A stretch of 19,740 nucleotides of DNA, taken from positions 1 through 19,740 of the forward strand of contig JAFQDR010000038.1 of assembly GCA_017415945.1 (NCBI GenBank), given 5' to 3'. This stretch comes from Oscillospiraceae bacterium. GTDB lineage: Bacteria; Bacillota_A; Clostridia; Oscillospirales; Oscillospiraceae. Every line of letters starts with the position of its first letter. Position 1 is the stretch's first letter. The translations under genes and the position numbers were made by a program. The notes under the pieces are model-generated. The model made no database searches and was not told where the DNA came from. It saw only the letters and a program-made list of their open reading frames with translations. This document shows, piece after piece, positions 7,490-17,145 of this stretch.

Positions 7490-8773
7490 ATGGCCACTTC
7501 TTTTGTAGATAAAGTTACGATCACCGTAAAGGCCGGCAACGGCGGCAACGGTGCCGTATCCTTCCACAGACAGCGCTATATCGCAGCAGGCGGTCCCGAC
7601 GGCGGTGACGGCGGCAGAGGCGGCGACGTTGTCTTCACGGTAGATGACAACATGTCCACTTTGATGGACTTCCGCTACAAGCGTAAATATACTGCACAGA
7701 ACGGCATGGACGGCAGCAGCAAGCGCTGCTCCGGCAAAAGCGGCGAGCCCCTGGTGATCAAGGTCCCCAGAGGCACTGTAATCCGTGATAAGGAAACCAA
7801 CGCCGTTATGCACGATATGTCCGACGGTAAGGACTGGGTCGTGGCCAAGGGCGGCAGAGGCGGCTGGGGCAACAAGCGCTTCGCCACGCCTACCCGTCAG
7901 GTCCCCCGTTTCGCAAAGCCCGGTCTCCCCGGCGAAGCACGTGAAATCGTTTTGGAACTGAAGCTGCTGGCAGACGTAGGTCTGGTTGGCTTCCCCAATG
8001 TCGGCAAGTCTACCCTGCTGTCCGTAGTTTCCAAGGCACATCCCAAAATCGCAAACTATCACTTTACCACTCTCTACCCCAATCTGGGCGTCGTTTATGT
8101 AACCGACGGTGTCTCCTTCGTTATGGCTGACATTCCCGGTATTATTGAAGGAGCAAGCGAAGGTGCAGGTCTGGGTCACGACTTCCTGCGTCACATCGAC
8201 CGTTGCCGACTGCTGGTGCATGTCATCGACTGTTCCGGCTTCGAAGGCAGAGATCCCATCGAAGACTTCGACACCATCAACGGTGAGTTGAGCCAGTATT
8301 CCGATCTTCTGGCAGAACGTCCTCAGATCGTCGTTGCAAACAAGACTGACCTGTTGGGTGACGATCGTGAGCAGCTGGATGCACTGAAGGCTCACGTTGA
8401 AGCGCAGGGCTATGAGTTCTATGAAATGTGTGCCGTCATCCACGAAGGTACACAGGAGCTGATGCAGGTAGTGGCTGCTAAGCTGCAGACCCTCCCCCCT
8501 GTTATCACTTACGAAGCCGAATATGTTGCTCCCGAGTACGAAGCATGCACTCCCGAAAACACTGTCATCCGTCAATATGACGACGTATGGACTGTTGACG
8601 GTGCATGGATCGACCAAATCGTTGCCGCAACCAACTTCGAAGACTACGAAAGCCGTATGTTCTTTGACCGCAAAATGCGCGAGGCCGGCATCTTCGACCG
8701 TCTGGAAGCCATGGGCGTTAAGGACGGCGACACCGTCTGTCTGGGCGAACTGGAATTCGAATATGAACGTTAA
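7490..8773 (+). CDS. obgE: Obg GTPase (ObgE/CgtA)
   Basis: A 427-residue essential GTPase involved in large-subunit assembly and, in spore formers, in the stress and sporulation response. Domains in order: the glycine-rich Obg fold (residues 2-159, with KAGNGGNGAVSFHR and GGDGGRGGDV); a GTPase domain with G1 GFPNVGKST (167-175), G2 threonines 193-194, G3 DIPG (214-217) and G4 NKTD (284-287); and a C-terminal OCT domain (about 350-427). The G5 loop is poorly conserved: MCAVIHEG (313-320) stands where most members have a serine-alanine pair. The ATG follows AAGGAGG by six bases. The rplU-rpmA-obgE order is widely conserved, although here a terminator precedes obgE and another follows it. Length is normal for Firmicutes (about 425-435). 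Confidence 0.97.
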   Translation: MATSFVDKVTITVKAGNGGNGAVSFHRQRYIAAGGPDGGDGGRGGDVVFTVDDNMSTLMDFRYKRKYTAQNGMDGSSKRCSGKSGEPLVIKVPRGTVIRDKETNAVMHDMSDGKDWVVAKGGRGGWGNKRFATPTRQVPRFAKPGLPGEAREIVLELKLLADVGLVGFPNVGKSTLLSVVSKAHPKIANYHFTTLYPNLGVVYVTDGVSFVMADIPGIIEGASEGAGLGHDFLRHIDRCRLLVHVIDCSGFEGRDPIEDFDTINGELSQYSDLLAERPQIVVANKTDLLGDDREQLDALKAHVEAQGYEFYEMCAVIHEGTQELMQVVAAKLQTLPPVITYEAEYVAPEYEACTPENTVIRQYDDVWTVDGAWIDQIVAATNFEDYESRMFFDRKMREAGIFDRLEAMGVKDGDTVCLGELEFEYER

Positions 8774-8777
8774 TATC

Positions 8778-8815
8778 AGCCTGTACATCATTCATCGGAT
8801 GTACAGGCTTTTTTT
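8778..8815 (+). terminator. Rho-independent terminator of obgE
   Basis: A perfect 12-bp stem (AGCCTGTACATC at 8778-8789 with GATGTACAGGCT at 8798-8809) has an eight-base loop and a run of seven T. It begins four bases after the obgE stop codon. Confidence 0.93.
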
Positions 8816-8882
8816 AATTTGTATCATTTTTCTTTCATACGTTAACAGTTTAAATAAAAACCACTTTATTTCAAAAAAGGGA

Positions 8883-8911
8883 TTGACAAGACACCTTAAC
8901 AGTGGTATCAT
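8883..8911 (+). promoter_or_regulatory. Promoter of the lysine riboswitch / ABC transporter operon
   Basis: A consensus -35 box TTGACA (8883-8888), a 17-base spacer and a TATCAT -10 box (8906-8911) preceded by TGG (extended -10). The 60 bases upstream are AT-rich. The predicted transcription start near 8918 lies just before the first base of the riboswitch aptamer, as expected. Confidence 0.85.
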
Positions 8912-8928
8912 GCATTCAAATTGAATCG

Positions 8929-9092
8929 CTGAGATAGAGGCGCGGGACTCATGAGTATTGATCGGCAAGGTCGGGCAACCGCCGATTGAGAAAGGGATAC
9001 CGCCGAAGCGCAGGAAAATGCCTGGTTTTCTGTAGCTGGGTCGTCAGAGAATATCTGCCGGACTGTCACATTACTTTGTGAAGCGCTATCAA
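8929..9092 (+). ncRNA. Lysine riboswitch (L box) aptamer
   Basis: The leader carries the conserved blocks of the lysine riboswitch in the right order: AGATAGAGGCGCG (8932-8944), the P2 loop-E-like GACTCATGAGTA (8946-8957), a P3 hairpin with ATCGGC (8961-8966) pairing GCCGAT (8981-8986), GAAAGGG (8990-8996), CGCCGAAG (9001-9008), GCTGGGTC (9035-9042), GGACTGTCAC (9060-9069) and a P5 stem TCAC/GTGA. P1 is closed by GATAG (8933-8937) with CTATC (9086-9090). The aptamer binds L-lysine and, in Firmicutes, usually promotes early termination of lysine biosynthesis or uptake genes. A terminator follows at 9140. The downstream genes are an amino acid ABC importer, so lysine should repress its uptake. 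Recognition is from the motif pattern; a covariance search would confirm the boundaries. Confidence 0.95.
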
Positions 9093-9139
9093 TGGCCATT
9101 CGGTATCATTCTATTTTTTGTATTGAAACCGTATTCCCA

Positions 9140-9170
9140 TGGACCGCTTACAAAGCGGTCCAATTTTATT
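9140..9170 (+). terminator. Expression-platform terminator of the lysine riboswitch
   Basis: A 10-bp stem (TGGACCGCTT at 9140-9149 with AAGCGGTCCA at 9153-9162) with a three-base loop is followed by ATTTTATT. It lies 47 bases after the aptamer and 59 bases before the first gene. AAGCG at 9081-9085, next to the 3' strand of P1, is complementary to CGCTT in the left arm of this stem (9145-9149), which may be part of an antiterminator when lysine is absent; this pairing is short and only a suggestion. Confidence 0.85.
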
Positions 9171-9228
9171 ATCCCATCGGGAGGGACGAAATTTCCCGAA
9201 AATACAATTCCGAAAGGTGAAGAAAAAA

Positions 9229-10116
9229 ATGAGAAGAATGATTAGCATGCTGATGGCTCTGGCCATGATCCTGTCCCTGGCTGCTTGCGGCGGCAATGAC
9301 AACAGCGCAGACACCAACAACGATGCAGTTGAAGCAGTGACCGGTGTAGAAGACGGCGTTCTTACCGTCGCAATGGAATGTGCATACGCTCCCTACAACT
9401 GGACCCAGAGCGATGACTCCAACGGCGCAGTCCCCATCTCCAACGTCCCCGGATCCTATGCAAACGGCTACGACGTTATGATTGCAAAGATGATCGCAGA
9501 AGCAAACGGTTGGGAACTGGAAGTAATCCAGTCCGACTGGGACTCTCTGGTACCCGGTGTTCAGACCGGCACCTTTGACGCAGTTATCGCAGGTCAGTCC
9601 ATGACCGCTGACCGTGCTGAACAGGTTGATTTTGCAGGCCCCTACTTCTACGCTACCATTGTTTGCGTTACCAAGGAAGGCAGCGCATTTGCTGATGCAC
9701 AGGGCATCGCCGATCTGGCAGGCGGCTCCTGCACCGCACAGATTGCTACCATTTGGTACGACCAGTGCCTGCCCCAGATTGAAGGCGCAAACATCCAGTC
9801 CGCTGCCGAAACCGCACCTGCAATGCTGATGGCTCTGGAAACCGATATGGTTGACTTCATCTGCACCGATATGCCCACCGCACAGGGCGCAGTTGCCGCA
9901 TACCCCGGCATGAAGATTCTGGACTTCTCCGGCACCGACGGTGACTTCCAGTTCTCCGAACAGGTTCGTGCAGAAAATGTCAACATCGGCGTGTCCGTTA
10001 TGAAGGGCAACACCGTCCTGAAGGATGCCATTGACTCCGTTCTGTCCGAAATGACTGTTGAAGATTTCAACGAAATGATGGCAAACGCAATCGAAATCCA
10101 GCCCCTGAGCGAATAA
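9229..10116 (+). CDS. Amino acid ABC transporter, substrate-binding lipoprotein (probable lysine)
   Basis: A 295-residue extracellular solute-binding protein, family 3 (SBP_bac_3). It has a lipoprotein signal: MRRMISM, a hydrophobic core, then a lipobox LAAC with the lipidated cysteine at residue 20 and a low-complexity GGNDNSADTNN linker. The mature part shows the family pattern GVLTVAMECAYAPYNW, GYDVMIAKMIAE, SLVPGVQTGTFDAVIAGQSMT and RAEQVDFAGPYF. I chose the ATG at 9229 because AAAGGTGA lies eight bases upstream and it gives a proper signal peptide; an in-frame ATG at 9139 lies inside the riboswitch terminator. The lysine riboswitch directly upstream is the evidence for lysine or a related basic amino acid as ligand. 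Strong codon bias suggests high expression. A stem-loop separates it from the permease gene. Confidence 0.93.
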   Translation: MRRMISMLMALAMILSLAACGGNDNSADTNNDAVEAVTGVEDGVLTVAMECAYAPYNWTQSDDSNGAVPISNVPGSYANGYDVMIAKMIAEANGWELEVIQSDWDSLVPGVQTGTFDAVIAGQSMTADRAEQVDFAGPYFYATIVCVTKEGSAFADAQGIADLAGGSCTAQIATIWYDQCLPQIEGANIQSAAETAPAMLMALETDMVDFICTDMPTAQGAVAAYPGMKILDFSGTDGDFQFSEQVRAENVNIGVSVMKGNTVLKDAIDSVLSEMTVEDFNEMMANAIEIQPLSE

Positions 10117-10151
10117 ACAATAACATTCACAGAATCAAACAGTGAAGCAAC

Positions 10152-10185
10152 ACAGGGCGAGAGAACCGTTGTTCTTTCGCCCTGT
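10152..10185 (+). promoter_or_regulatory. Intergenic stem-loop between binding-protein and permease genes
   Basis: ACAGGGCGAGAGAAC (10152-10166) pairs with GTTCTTTCGCCCTGT (10171-10185) to give a 15-bp stem with one G-U pair and a four-base loop. An outer inverted repeat, AATCAAAC (10133-10140) and GTTTGATT (10192-10199), can extend the structure. No T run follows, so it is probably not a simple terminator. It may protect the 3' end of the binding-protein message from exonucleases, which is known for other ABC operons that need more binding protein than permease. Confidence 0.75.
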
Positions 10186-10221
10186 ATGTCAGTTTGATTG
10201 ACTGAAAAAGGAGCCTCGACC

Positions 10222-11103
10222 ATGGATAAACTTATTAAGCTGAGCGCCGATATCGTCAAGCTTTGGACGAAATTCGGTGACTCCTATATTGTTGGTATGC
10301 GCAATACTCTGATCCTTGCCCTCGCAGCAACTGCGATCGGCTGTGTGATTGGCTTTATCTGCGGTGTATTGAATACCATCCCCTATTCCAAAAACGATCC
10401 TCTGCCCAAACGATTCATTCTGAAGCTCGTACGAGTGATCGTCCGTCTTTACGTGGAAGTATTCCGCGGCACCCCCATGGTTCTGCAGGCAGTTTTCATG
10501 TACTACGGTCTCCCCTACTTTACCGACAACGCACTGAAGTTTACAAACATCTGGGTGGCTGCGCTGTTTGTCGTTTCCATCAACACCGGTGCGTATATGG
10601 CAGAGTCCGTCCGCGGCGGCATCATTTCCATTGACCCCGGTCAGACCGAAGGTGCAAAGGCTATCGGCATGACTCATGTGCAGACCATGACAAACGTCAT
10701 TCTTCCTCAGGCTCTGCGCAATATTATGCCCCAGATCGGCAACAACTTTATTATCAATGTAAAAGATACCTCTGTCATGTTCATCATCGGCTTCCCCGAT
10801 TTCTTTGCCGCACACCGTGCAGCCGTGGGTGCAAGCTACCTGTATTTCCCTTCCGCCACCGTAGAAATGGTCGGCTACCTGACCATGACCCTTCTGGCTT
10901 CCTTCCTGCTGCGCTGGTTTGAAAAGAAGCTGGACGGCGACAGCAGTTATGAGCTGGTTCAGGTGGACAGCTTAACCATGACCGCGGGTACCTACAGCCA
11001 TCCCGACAGAGGCACTCCCTTTGACGAGCAAAGCAAGGAGCATCGTGAGGCAATGAAGCAGTCTCTGAAAAACAGAAATTTCAGTGCGAGAGGAGAACGT
11101 TGA
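10222..11103 (+). CDS. Amino acid ABC transporter, permease (HisM/GlnP type)
   Basis: A 293-residue inner-membrane permease of the polar amino acid uptake family (BPD_transp_1). Visible features are the first helix after [16 protein letters not shown], the conserved [12 protein letters not shown] segment near residue 85, [14 protein letters not shown], and the EAA loop that docks on the ATPase ([20 protein letters not shown]). Membrane helices number about five. Members usually end soon after the last helix; here about 55 hydrophilic residues follow (from DGDSSYELV to FSARGER), so the protein is longer than usual. I set the start at the ATG at 10222, nine bases after AAAGGAG; an in-frame TTG at 10198 would lie before that site. 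The stop overlaps the ribosome binding region of the ATPase gene, which starts two bases later, so the two are coupled. Confidence 0.93.
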   Translation: MDKLIKLSADIVKLWTKFGDSYIVGMRNTLILALAATAIGCVIGFICGVLNTIPYSKNDPLPKRFILKLVRVIVRLYVEVFRGTPMVLQAVFMYYGLPYFTDNALKFTNIWVAALFVVSINTGAYMAESVRGGIISIDPGQTEGAKAIGMTHVQTMTNVILPQALRNIMPQIGNNFIINVKDTSVMFIIGFPDFFAAHRAAVGASYLYFPSATVEMVGYLTMTLLASFLLRWFEKKLDGDSSYELVQVDSLTMTAGTYSHPDRGTPFDEQSKEHREAMKQSLKNRNFSARGER

Positions 11104-11104
11104 T

Positions 11105-11845
11105 ATGGGCGAAATCATTTTACAAATTAATCATCTGTCCAAATCCTTCGGTTCTCACGAGGTTCTCAAGGATATAGACTTCAATGTCCGCAAGGGCGAT
11201 GTCACTTGCATCCTCGGTGCATCCGGTTCCGGCAAGAGTACCCTGCTGCGCTGCATCAATCTGTTGGAAACCCCTTCCAGCGGTGAGATCCTATATCACG
11301 GAGAAAATGTGGTCCGCCGTGGCTTCAACGCCGCTTCCTATCGTTCCCATGTGGGCATGGTGTTCCAATCCTTCAATCTGTTTAACAATATGACTGTTCT
11401 GGAAAACTGCATTGTTGGACAGGTAAAGGTCCTCAAGAAAAGCCGTGAAGAAGCCAAGAAGCACGCTATGTATTACCTGGAAAAGGTTGGCATGGCTCCC
11501 TACATCAACGCAAAGCCCCGTCAAATTTCCGGTGGTCAGAAGCAGCGTGTAGCTATTGCCCGCGCATTGGCTATGGACCCTGAAATTCTTCTGTTTGACG
11601 AGCCCACCTCCGCACTGGACCCCGAAATGGTCGGCGAAGTTCTGGAGGTCATGCATGACCTTGCCAATGAAGGCATCACCATGCTGGTGGTCACCCACGA
11701 AATGGCTTTTGCCCGAGATGTCAGCAATCATGTAGTCTTTATGAGCAACGGCGTTATTGCAGAAGAAGGCCGTCCCGAGGAATTTTTCCGTAACCCCCGT
11801 ACCCGCGAAGCCAGAGATTTCCTCTCCCGCTTCCGTAACAGCTGA
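11105..11845 (+). CDS. Amino acid ABC transporter, ATP-binding protein (GlnQ/HisP type)
   Basis: A 246-residue ABC ATPase of the polar amino acid class. All motifs are intact: Walker [10 protein letters not shown] (38-46), Q-loop glutamine 88 in VFQSFNLF, signature [15 protein letters not shown] (141-155), Walker B ILLFDEP with the catalytic glutamate (161-167), D-loop SALDP and H-loop histidine 198 in VVTHEM. It drives uptake through the permease encoded just upstream. The ATG at 11105 follows AGGAGA by eight bases; an in-frame GTG at 11084 would lie before this site and inside the permease gene. Only one base separates it from the permease stop codon. A strong terminator follows, so the operon is binding protein, permease, ATPase, all under the lysine riboswitch. 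Confidence 0.96.
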   Translation: MGEIILQINHLSKSFGSHEVLKDIDFNVRKGDVTCILGASGSGKSTLLRCINLLETPSSGEILYHGENVVRRGFNAASYRSHVGMVFQSFNLFNNMTVLENCIVGQVKVLKKSREEAKKHAMYYLEKVGMAPYINAKPRQISGGQKQRVAIARALAMDPEILLFDEPTSALDPEMVGEVLEVMHDLANEGITMLVVTHEMAFARDVSNHVVFMSNGVIAEEGRPEEFFRNPRTREARDFLSRFRNS

Positions 11846-11852
11846 TGAAAAT

Positions 11853-11887
11853 ACCCCTTGTACCGTTTGTTGGTACAAGGGGTTTAT
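11853..11887. terminator. Bidirectional terminator between the ABC operon and the converging small gene
   Basis: A perfect 12-bp stem (ACCCCTTGTACC at 11853-11864 with GGTACAAGGGGT at 11872-11883) has a seven-base loop. On the plus strand it is followed by TTATT and on the minus strand by ATTTTCAT, so it can stop transcription of both converging genes. It starts eight bases after the ATPase stop and abuts the stop codon of the minus-strand gene. Confidence 0.88.
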
Positions 11888-12111
11888 TCGTGGAACAGGA
11901 TCTGATCGGAATCCTCAATATAAATGGTAAAATCATCTTCATCCGGAACGATTTGTTCAAAATCATTTTCTTCTTCAAAAACTACTCCGTCGGAAGATGC
12001 TTCATCGGGGAGCTGTTCGTAAGAGTCTCGATACTTACGATATGCCGCAACACCTGCTGCCGCGCCGATCACTGCTGCCCCAAGCGCCAATAACTTCATG
12101 CCGTTTTTCAT
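11884..12111 (-). CDS. Small membrane-anchored acidic protein, unknown function
   Basis: This 75-residue protein is not a family I recognise. It has a short basic N-terminus (MKNGMK), one hydrophobic segment rich in alanine and glycine (LLALGAAVIGAAAGVAAY, about residues 7-24), a small basic patch RKYRD, and then a tail in which about 20 of 46 residues are aspartate or glutamate. This fits a single-pass anchor with a disordered acidic tail, as in YtxH-like or general Gram-positive envelope proteins, but no function follows. The start is supported by GAGGTG five bases before the ATG on the minus strand. It reads towards the ABC operon and ends at the shared terminator. A terminator hairpin lies only 30 bases upstream of its ATG, and I find no convincing promoter between them. 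Confidence 0.65.
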   Translation of the reverse strand: MKNGMKLLALGAAVIGAAAGVAAYRKYRDSYEQLPDEASSDGVVFEEENDFEQIVPDEDDFTIYIEDSDQILFHE

Positions 12112-12140
12112 ATTTTCACCTCACTAATTGAATATTGAAA

Positions 12141-12166
12141 AGAAAGCCCGGATGTCCGGGCTTTCT
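12141..12166 (-). terminator. Terminator at the end of the murD-ligA-DUF2156 operon
   Basis: A perfect 12-bp inverted repeat (AGAAAGCCCGGA at 12141-12152, TCCGGGCTTTCT at 12155-12166) is followed on the minus strand by TTTCAATATT, making TTTCTTTTC at the 3' side. It lies about 130 bases after the stop of the DUF2156 gene. It is symmetric enough to work weakly in the other direction too. Confidence 0.8.
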
Positions 12167-12297
12167 TCGTAAAAGGAAAAAGAGAAAGAGAGTGAGAGAG
12201 AAAAAACATACTTCTATGTTCTTTGCATCATTATCATAACATCTTTCTCATAAGAAGTTGTGAACCCGATTTGAATAGATTGTAAACTTCAAAAGCC
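12167..12297. other. Intergenic stretch with a purine tract, no gene seen
   Basis: The 131 bases between the operon terminator and the end of the DUF2156 gene hold no convincing gene. Bases 12171-12206 form a near-pure A/G tract on the plus strand (one T interrupts it). A TATGAT-like hexamer on the minus strand (12238 to 12233) has no matching -35 box at 16-18 bases, so I do not call a promoter. Confidence 0.5.
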
Positions 12298-13197
12298 TCA
12301 TTGAATATTTTTAGGCCAATAGAGCTTGATCGTCGCTTTATGAAGCAGCTCATAAGGCTGATAGGACAGCTTTGAGGTGCGCAGTCCCTCGTCCCCCGAA
12401 TCATCCTCACGGTTAATGTAGCAAACCACATCATCCGTATGGGCTTTCGCAAATTCGCGGACGATCATCTGATGGGCTCCAAAATAGTCTCTGCGGGCTT
12501 TTTCGATATGGATAAACAAGGTATCGCCGATAATCTCTCCTGCGGCCATAGCCACGATCACGCCATCCACACGCAGCACATTCCCAAAGAACCCAAACGA
12601 ATCGAAGTACTGAAATACCTCATCCAGAACAGCCTGCTCCGCATCATAGGTATCCGATTCCTTGGCACGCGCATTGCCGATTTCTCGGCAAAATGCTTGC
12701 ACCTCATCCATATTGTCGCTGCTGATAGGCTCAAAAGACCAATTTTCGTAGGTCTTGAGAAATTTATTCACATGATTTCTCTGTCCCGACAGCTTCTTTC
12801 CCGCAAAAGTGCGATGCCGTTCTGCTTCATACAGGTAATCGGACCACACGCGATTGAATGCAACGTCTTTGATTTGATAACGTGACTCATAGTATTTGAG
12901 TTCTCTTTCCGTGACCGCACAAAACGCAGCGGAAATATCATGGGCCATACAATATTCGAATATGAGACGAATGCCTCGGTCCACATCCCCGTAGGGGGTC
13001 AAAAACGCAACCTTTCCGGGACTGCGCATCACCTTAAACAGCAGCAGATTTTCTTCAATATAAATCTGCGTCTCGAAATAATGACGCCACATAAACGCAC
13101 CGCCGATGCTTGCATCGCAGGAGCGGGACCGATATTCATGGAAAAATTTTCTGACAGCAGGAATATCATCCAGTGTCAAATCGCGAAATTGAATCAA
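12298..13197 (-). CDS. DUF2156 protein (phosphatidylglycerol lysyltransferase-like, COG4866)
   Basis: A 299-residue soluble protein with the double GNAT-like fold of DUF2156/COG4866. The signature segments are FMWRHYFETQIYIEENLL near residue 35, FAGKKLSGQRNHVNKFLK (about 130-148), GNVLRVDGVIVAMAAGEIIGDTLFIHIEKARRDYFGA cut across about residues 203-240, and NREDDSGDEGLRTSKLSY near the C-terminus. The same fold forms the C-terminal catalytic domain of MprF, which uses aminoacyl-tRNA, but the membrane flippase part is absent and the substrate of these stand-alone proteins is unknown. Translation appears to start at TTG (13197 to 13195): AAGGAG lies ten bases before it, in the 17-base gap after ligA, and the MIQFRDLTL start fits the family. 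It is the last gene of the operon. Confidence 0.85.
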   Translation of the reverse strand: MIQFRDLTLDDIPAVRKFFHEYRSRSCDASIGGAFMWRHYFETQIYIEENLLLFKVMRSPGKVAFLTPYGDVDRGIRLIFEYCMAHDISAAFCAVTERELKYYESRYQIKDVAFNRVWSDYLYEAERHRTFAGKKLSGQRNHVNKFLKTYENWSFEPISSDNMDEVQAFCREIGNARAKESDTYDAEQAVLDEVFQYFDSFGFFGNVLRVDGVIVAMAAGEIIGDTLFIHIEKARRDYFGAHQMIVREFAKAHTDDVVCYINREDDSGDEGLRTSKLSYQPYELLHKATIKLYWPKNIQ

Positions 13198-13214
13198 ACT
13201 GTATATTCTCCTTA

Positions 13215-15857
<2,643 letters not shown>

Positions 15858-15862
<5 letters not shown>

Positions 15863-15879
15863 AGAATCACCTCTATGCC
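15858..15879 (-). promoter_or_regulatory. Hairpin over the yunB ribosome binding site and start codon
   Basis: On the minus strand GGCATAG and CTATGCC form a perfect 7-bp inverted repeat around an eight-base loop, AGGTGATT, which is the Shine-Dalgarno sequence. The start codon ATG is in the 3' arm. Such a structure could limit or tune initiation at yunB. Confidence 0.6.
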
Positions 15880-15891
15880 AATCCTATGCAA

Positions 15892-17145
15892 TTACGCCTC
15901 CATCATTTCCGATGCAGCCAGCATAATTCCAAGCTTACCGGACTCATAAGTCAAACCGCCCTGCACATAGGCAATATACGGGTCACGCATAGGGCCGTCG
16001 GCAGAGAGCTCAATGGAGGAGCCCGAAATGAATGCACCCGCAGCCATAATCACATCGCAGTCATAGCCGGGCATCTGCCAAGGCTCGGGGGTCACAAAGG
16101 AATCCACGGGAGAGCCCGCCTGAATGCCTCTGCAAAACTTTTTCAGATTTTCGGGGGTACGCAGCTTTACCATCTGAACAATGTCATCACGCTGCTCAAA
16201 GGGCGTAGGATACGTTTCAAAGCCCAGATCCGTAAACAGTGCTGCACAGAACACGGAGGTCTTCAGCGCCTGTGCAACGGTATGGGGCGCAAGGAATAAT
16301 CCTTGGAACAGCAGACGATTGTTTCCCAGTGTAGAGCCGCATTCGCCCCCAATGCCGGGCGTAGTCAGTCTGTTGGCAGCACGGTCAATCAAATCTCGGC
16401 GACCTGCCAGATACCCGCCTGTAGGTGCAATGCCACCGCCGGGGTTTTTGATGAGGGACCCCGCAATAATGTCTGCACCAACATGGCAGGGCTCACGATC
16501 CTCGGTAAATTCTCCATAGCAATTATCAACCACAGTAATGGTTTCGGGATTGGCCCGCTTGACCGCATCGATAATTTTTCCGATTTCATCAATGGACAGG
16601 CTCTTGCGTTCTTCATACCCGCGGGAACGCTGAATCAAAACCGCCGCGGGCTTTTTTTCGGCGACAGCTGCATAAATACCGTCATAATCCGGCTCCCCGT
16701 TCTCTGTCAAATCTACCTGATCGTAATCAATGCCGTAAAACTTCAAGCTGCCGTATTCGTCACCTGTAATACCAATCACACTGCGCATAGTATCATAGGG
16801 CAACCCCGTTACACTCATCAGTGTATCGCCGGGCTTCACTGCCGCAAACAGCGCCGTGGAAATGGTATGCGTGCCGTTTACAAACTGAATGCGAACATGA
16901 GCGGCTTCCCCGCCAAACACCTGTGCATAGACCTTATCCAACACCTCACGGCCAAAATCATCATAGCCGTAGCCGGTAGTGCCTGCAAAGCAGGCTTCAT
17001 TTACTCTATGGTCCTGAAACGCTCCCATTACACGAATGGTGTTCTTTTGAGCGATTTCATCGATTCTGTCAAAAACAGGCCGAATATCTGTTTCGATTCT
17101 CGCAGCCCGTTCAAACATCTCAGGCTTAATATCTGTAATTTTCAA
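15892..17145 (-). CDS. ynbB: YnbB-like PLP-dependent enzyme (methionine gamma-lyase family, 'aluminium resistance' domain)
   Basis: A 417-residue fold-type I PLP protein of the Alum_res family (PF06838), annotated as methionine gamma-lyase-like in Firmicutes. Key parts are FQDHRVNEACFAGTTGYGYDD (43-63), RIQFVNGTHTISTALFA (85-101), VVDNCYGEF with the cofactor-pyridine aspartate D207, and SLIKNPGGGIAPTGGYLAG with the Schiff-base lysine K233. The real reaction is unproven; C-S lyase activity on methionine or related compounds is inferred from the superfamily. Translation starts at TTG (17145 to 17143), directly after the TAA of the upstream peptidase gene, with GGGAG eight bases before it, so it is coupled. 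In Bacillus, ynbB neighbours hflX; here it lies between an M42 peptidase and yunB. Confidence 0.9.
   Translation of the reverse strand: MKITDIKPEMFERAARIETDIRPVFDRIDEIAQKNTIRVMGAFQDHRVNEACFAGTTGYGYDDFGREVLDKVYAQVFGGEAAHVRIQFVNGTHTISTALFAAVKPGDTLMSVTGLPYDTMRSVIGITGDEYGSLKFYGIDYDQVDLTENGEPDYDGIYAAVAEKKPAAVLIQRSRGYEERKSLSIDEIGKIIDAVKRANPETITVVDNCYGEFTEDREPCHVGADIIAGSLIKNPGGGIAPTGGYLAGRRDLIDRAANRLTTPGIGGECGSTLGNNRLLFQGLFLAPHTVAQALKTSVFCAALFTDLGFETYPTPFEQRDDIVQMVKLRTPENLKKFCRGIQAGSPVDSFVTPEPWQMPGYDCDVIMAAGAFISGSSIELSADGPMRDPYIAYVQGGLTYESGKLGIMLAASEMMEA

Noticed and set aside
7439..8791. 450-codon open frame on the minus strand across obgE
   Set aside because: It mirrors obgE, whose strong codon bias avoids codons that would make stops on the other strand. 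The translation resembles no protein I know and covers the terminators at both ends.
9139..9228. Upstream in-frame ATG for the binding protein
   Set aside because: It falls in the riboswitch terminator stem, has no ribosome binding site and would bury the lipoprotein signal.
11845..12093. 82-codon plus-strand frame beginning at the ABC operon terminator
   Set aside because: It reads through the terminator hairpin and is antisense to the minus-strand small gene, which has a good ribosome binding site.
15881..15888. Possible sporulation sigma-E -10 element (CATAGGAT on the minus strand) before yunB
   Set aside because: No matching -35 element at the proper spacing, and one short resemblance is expected by chance.
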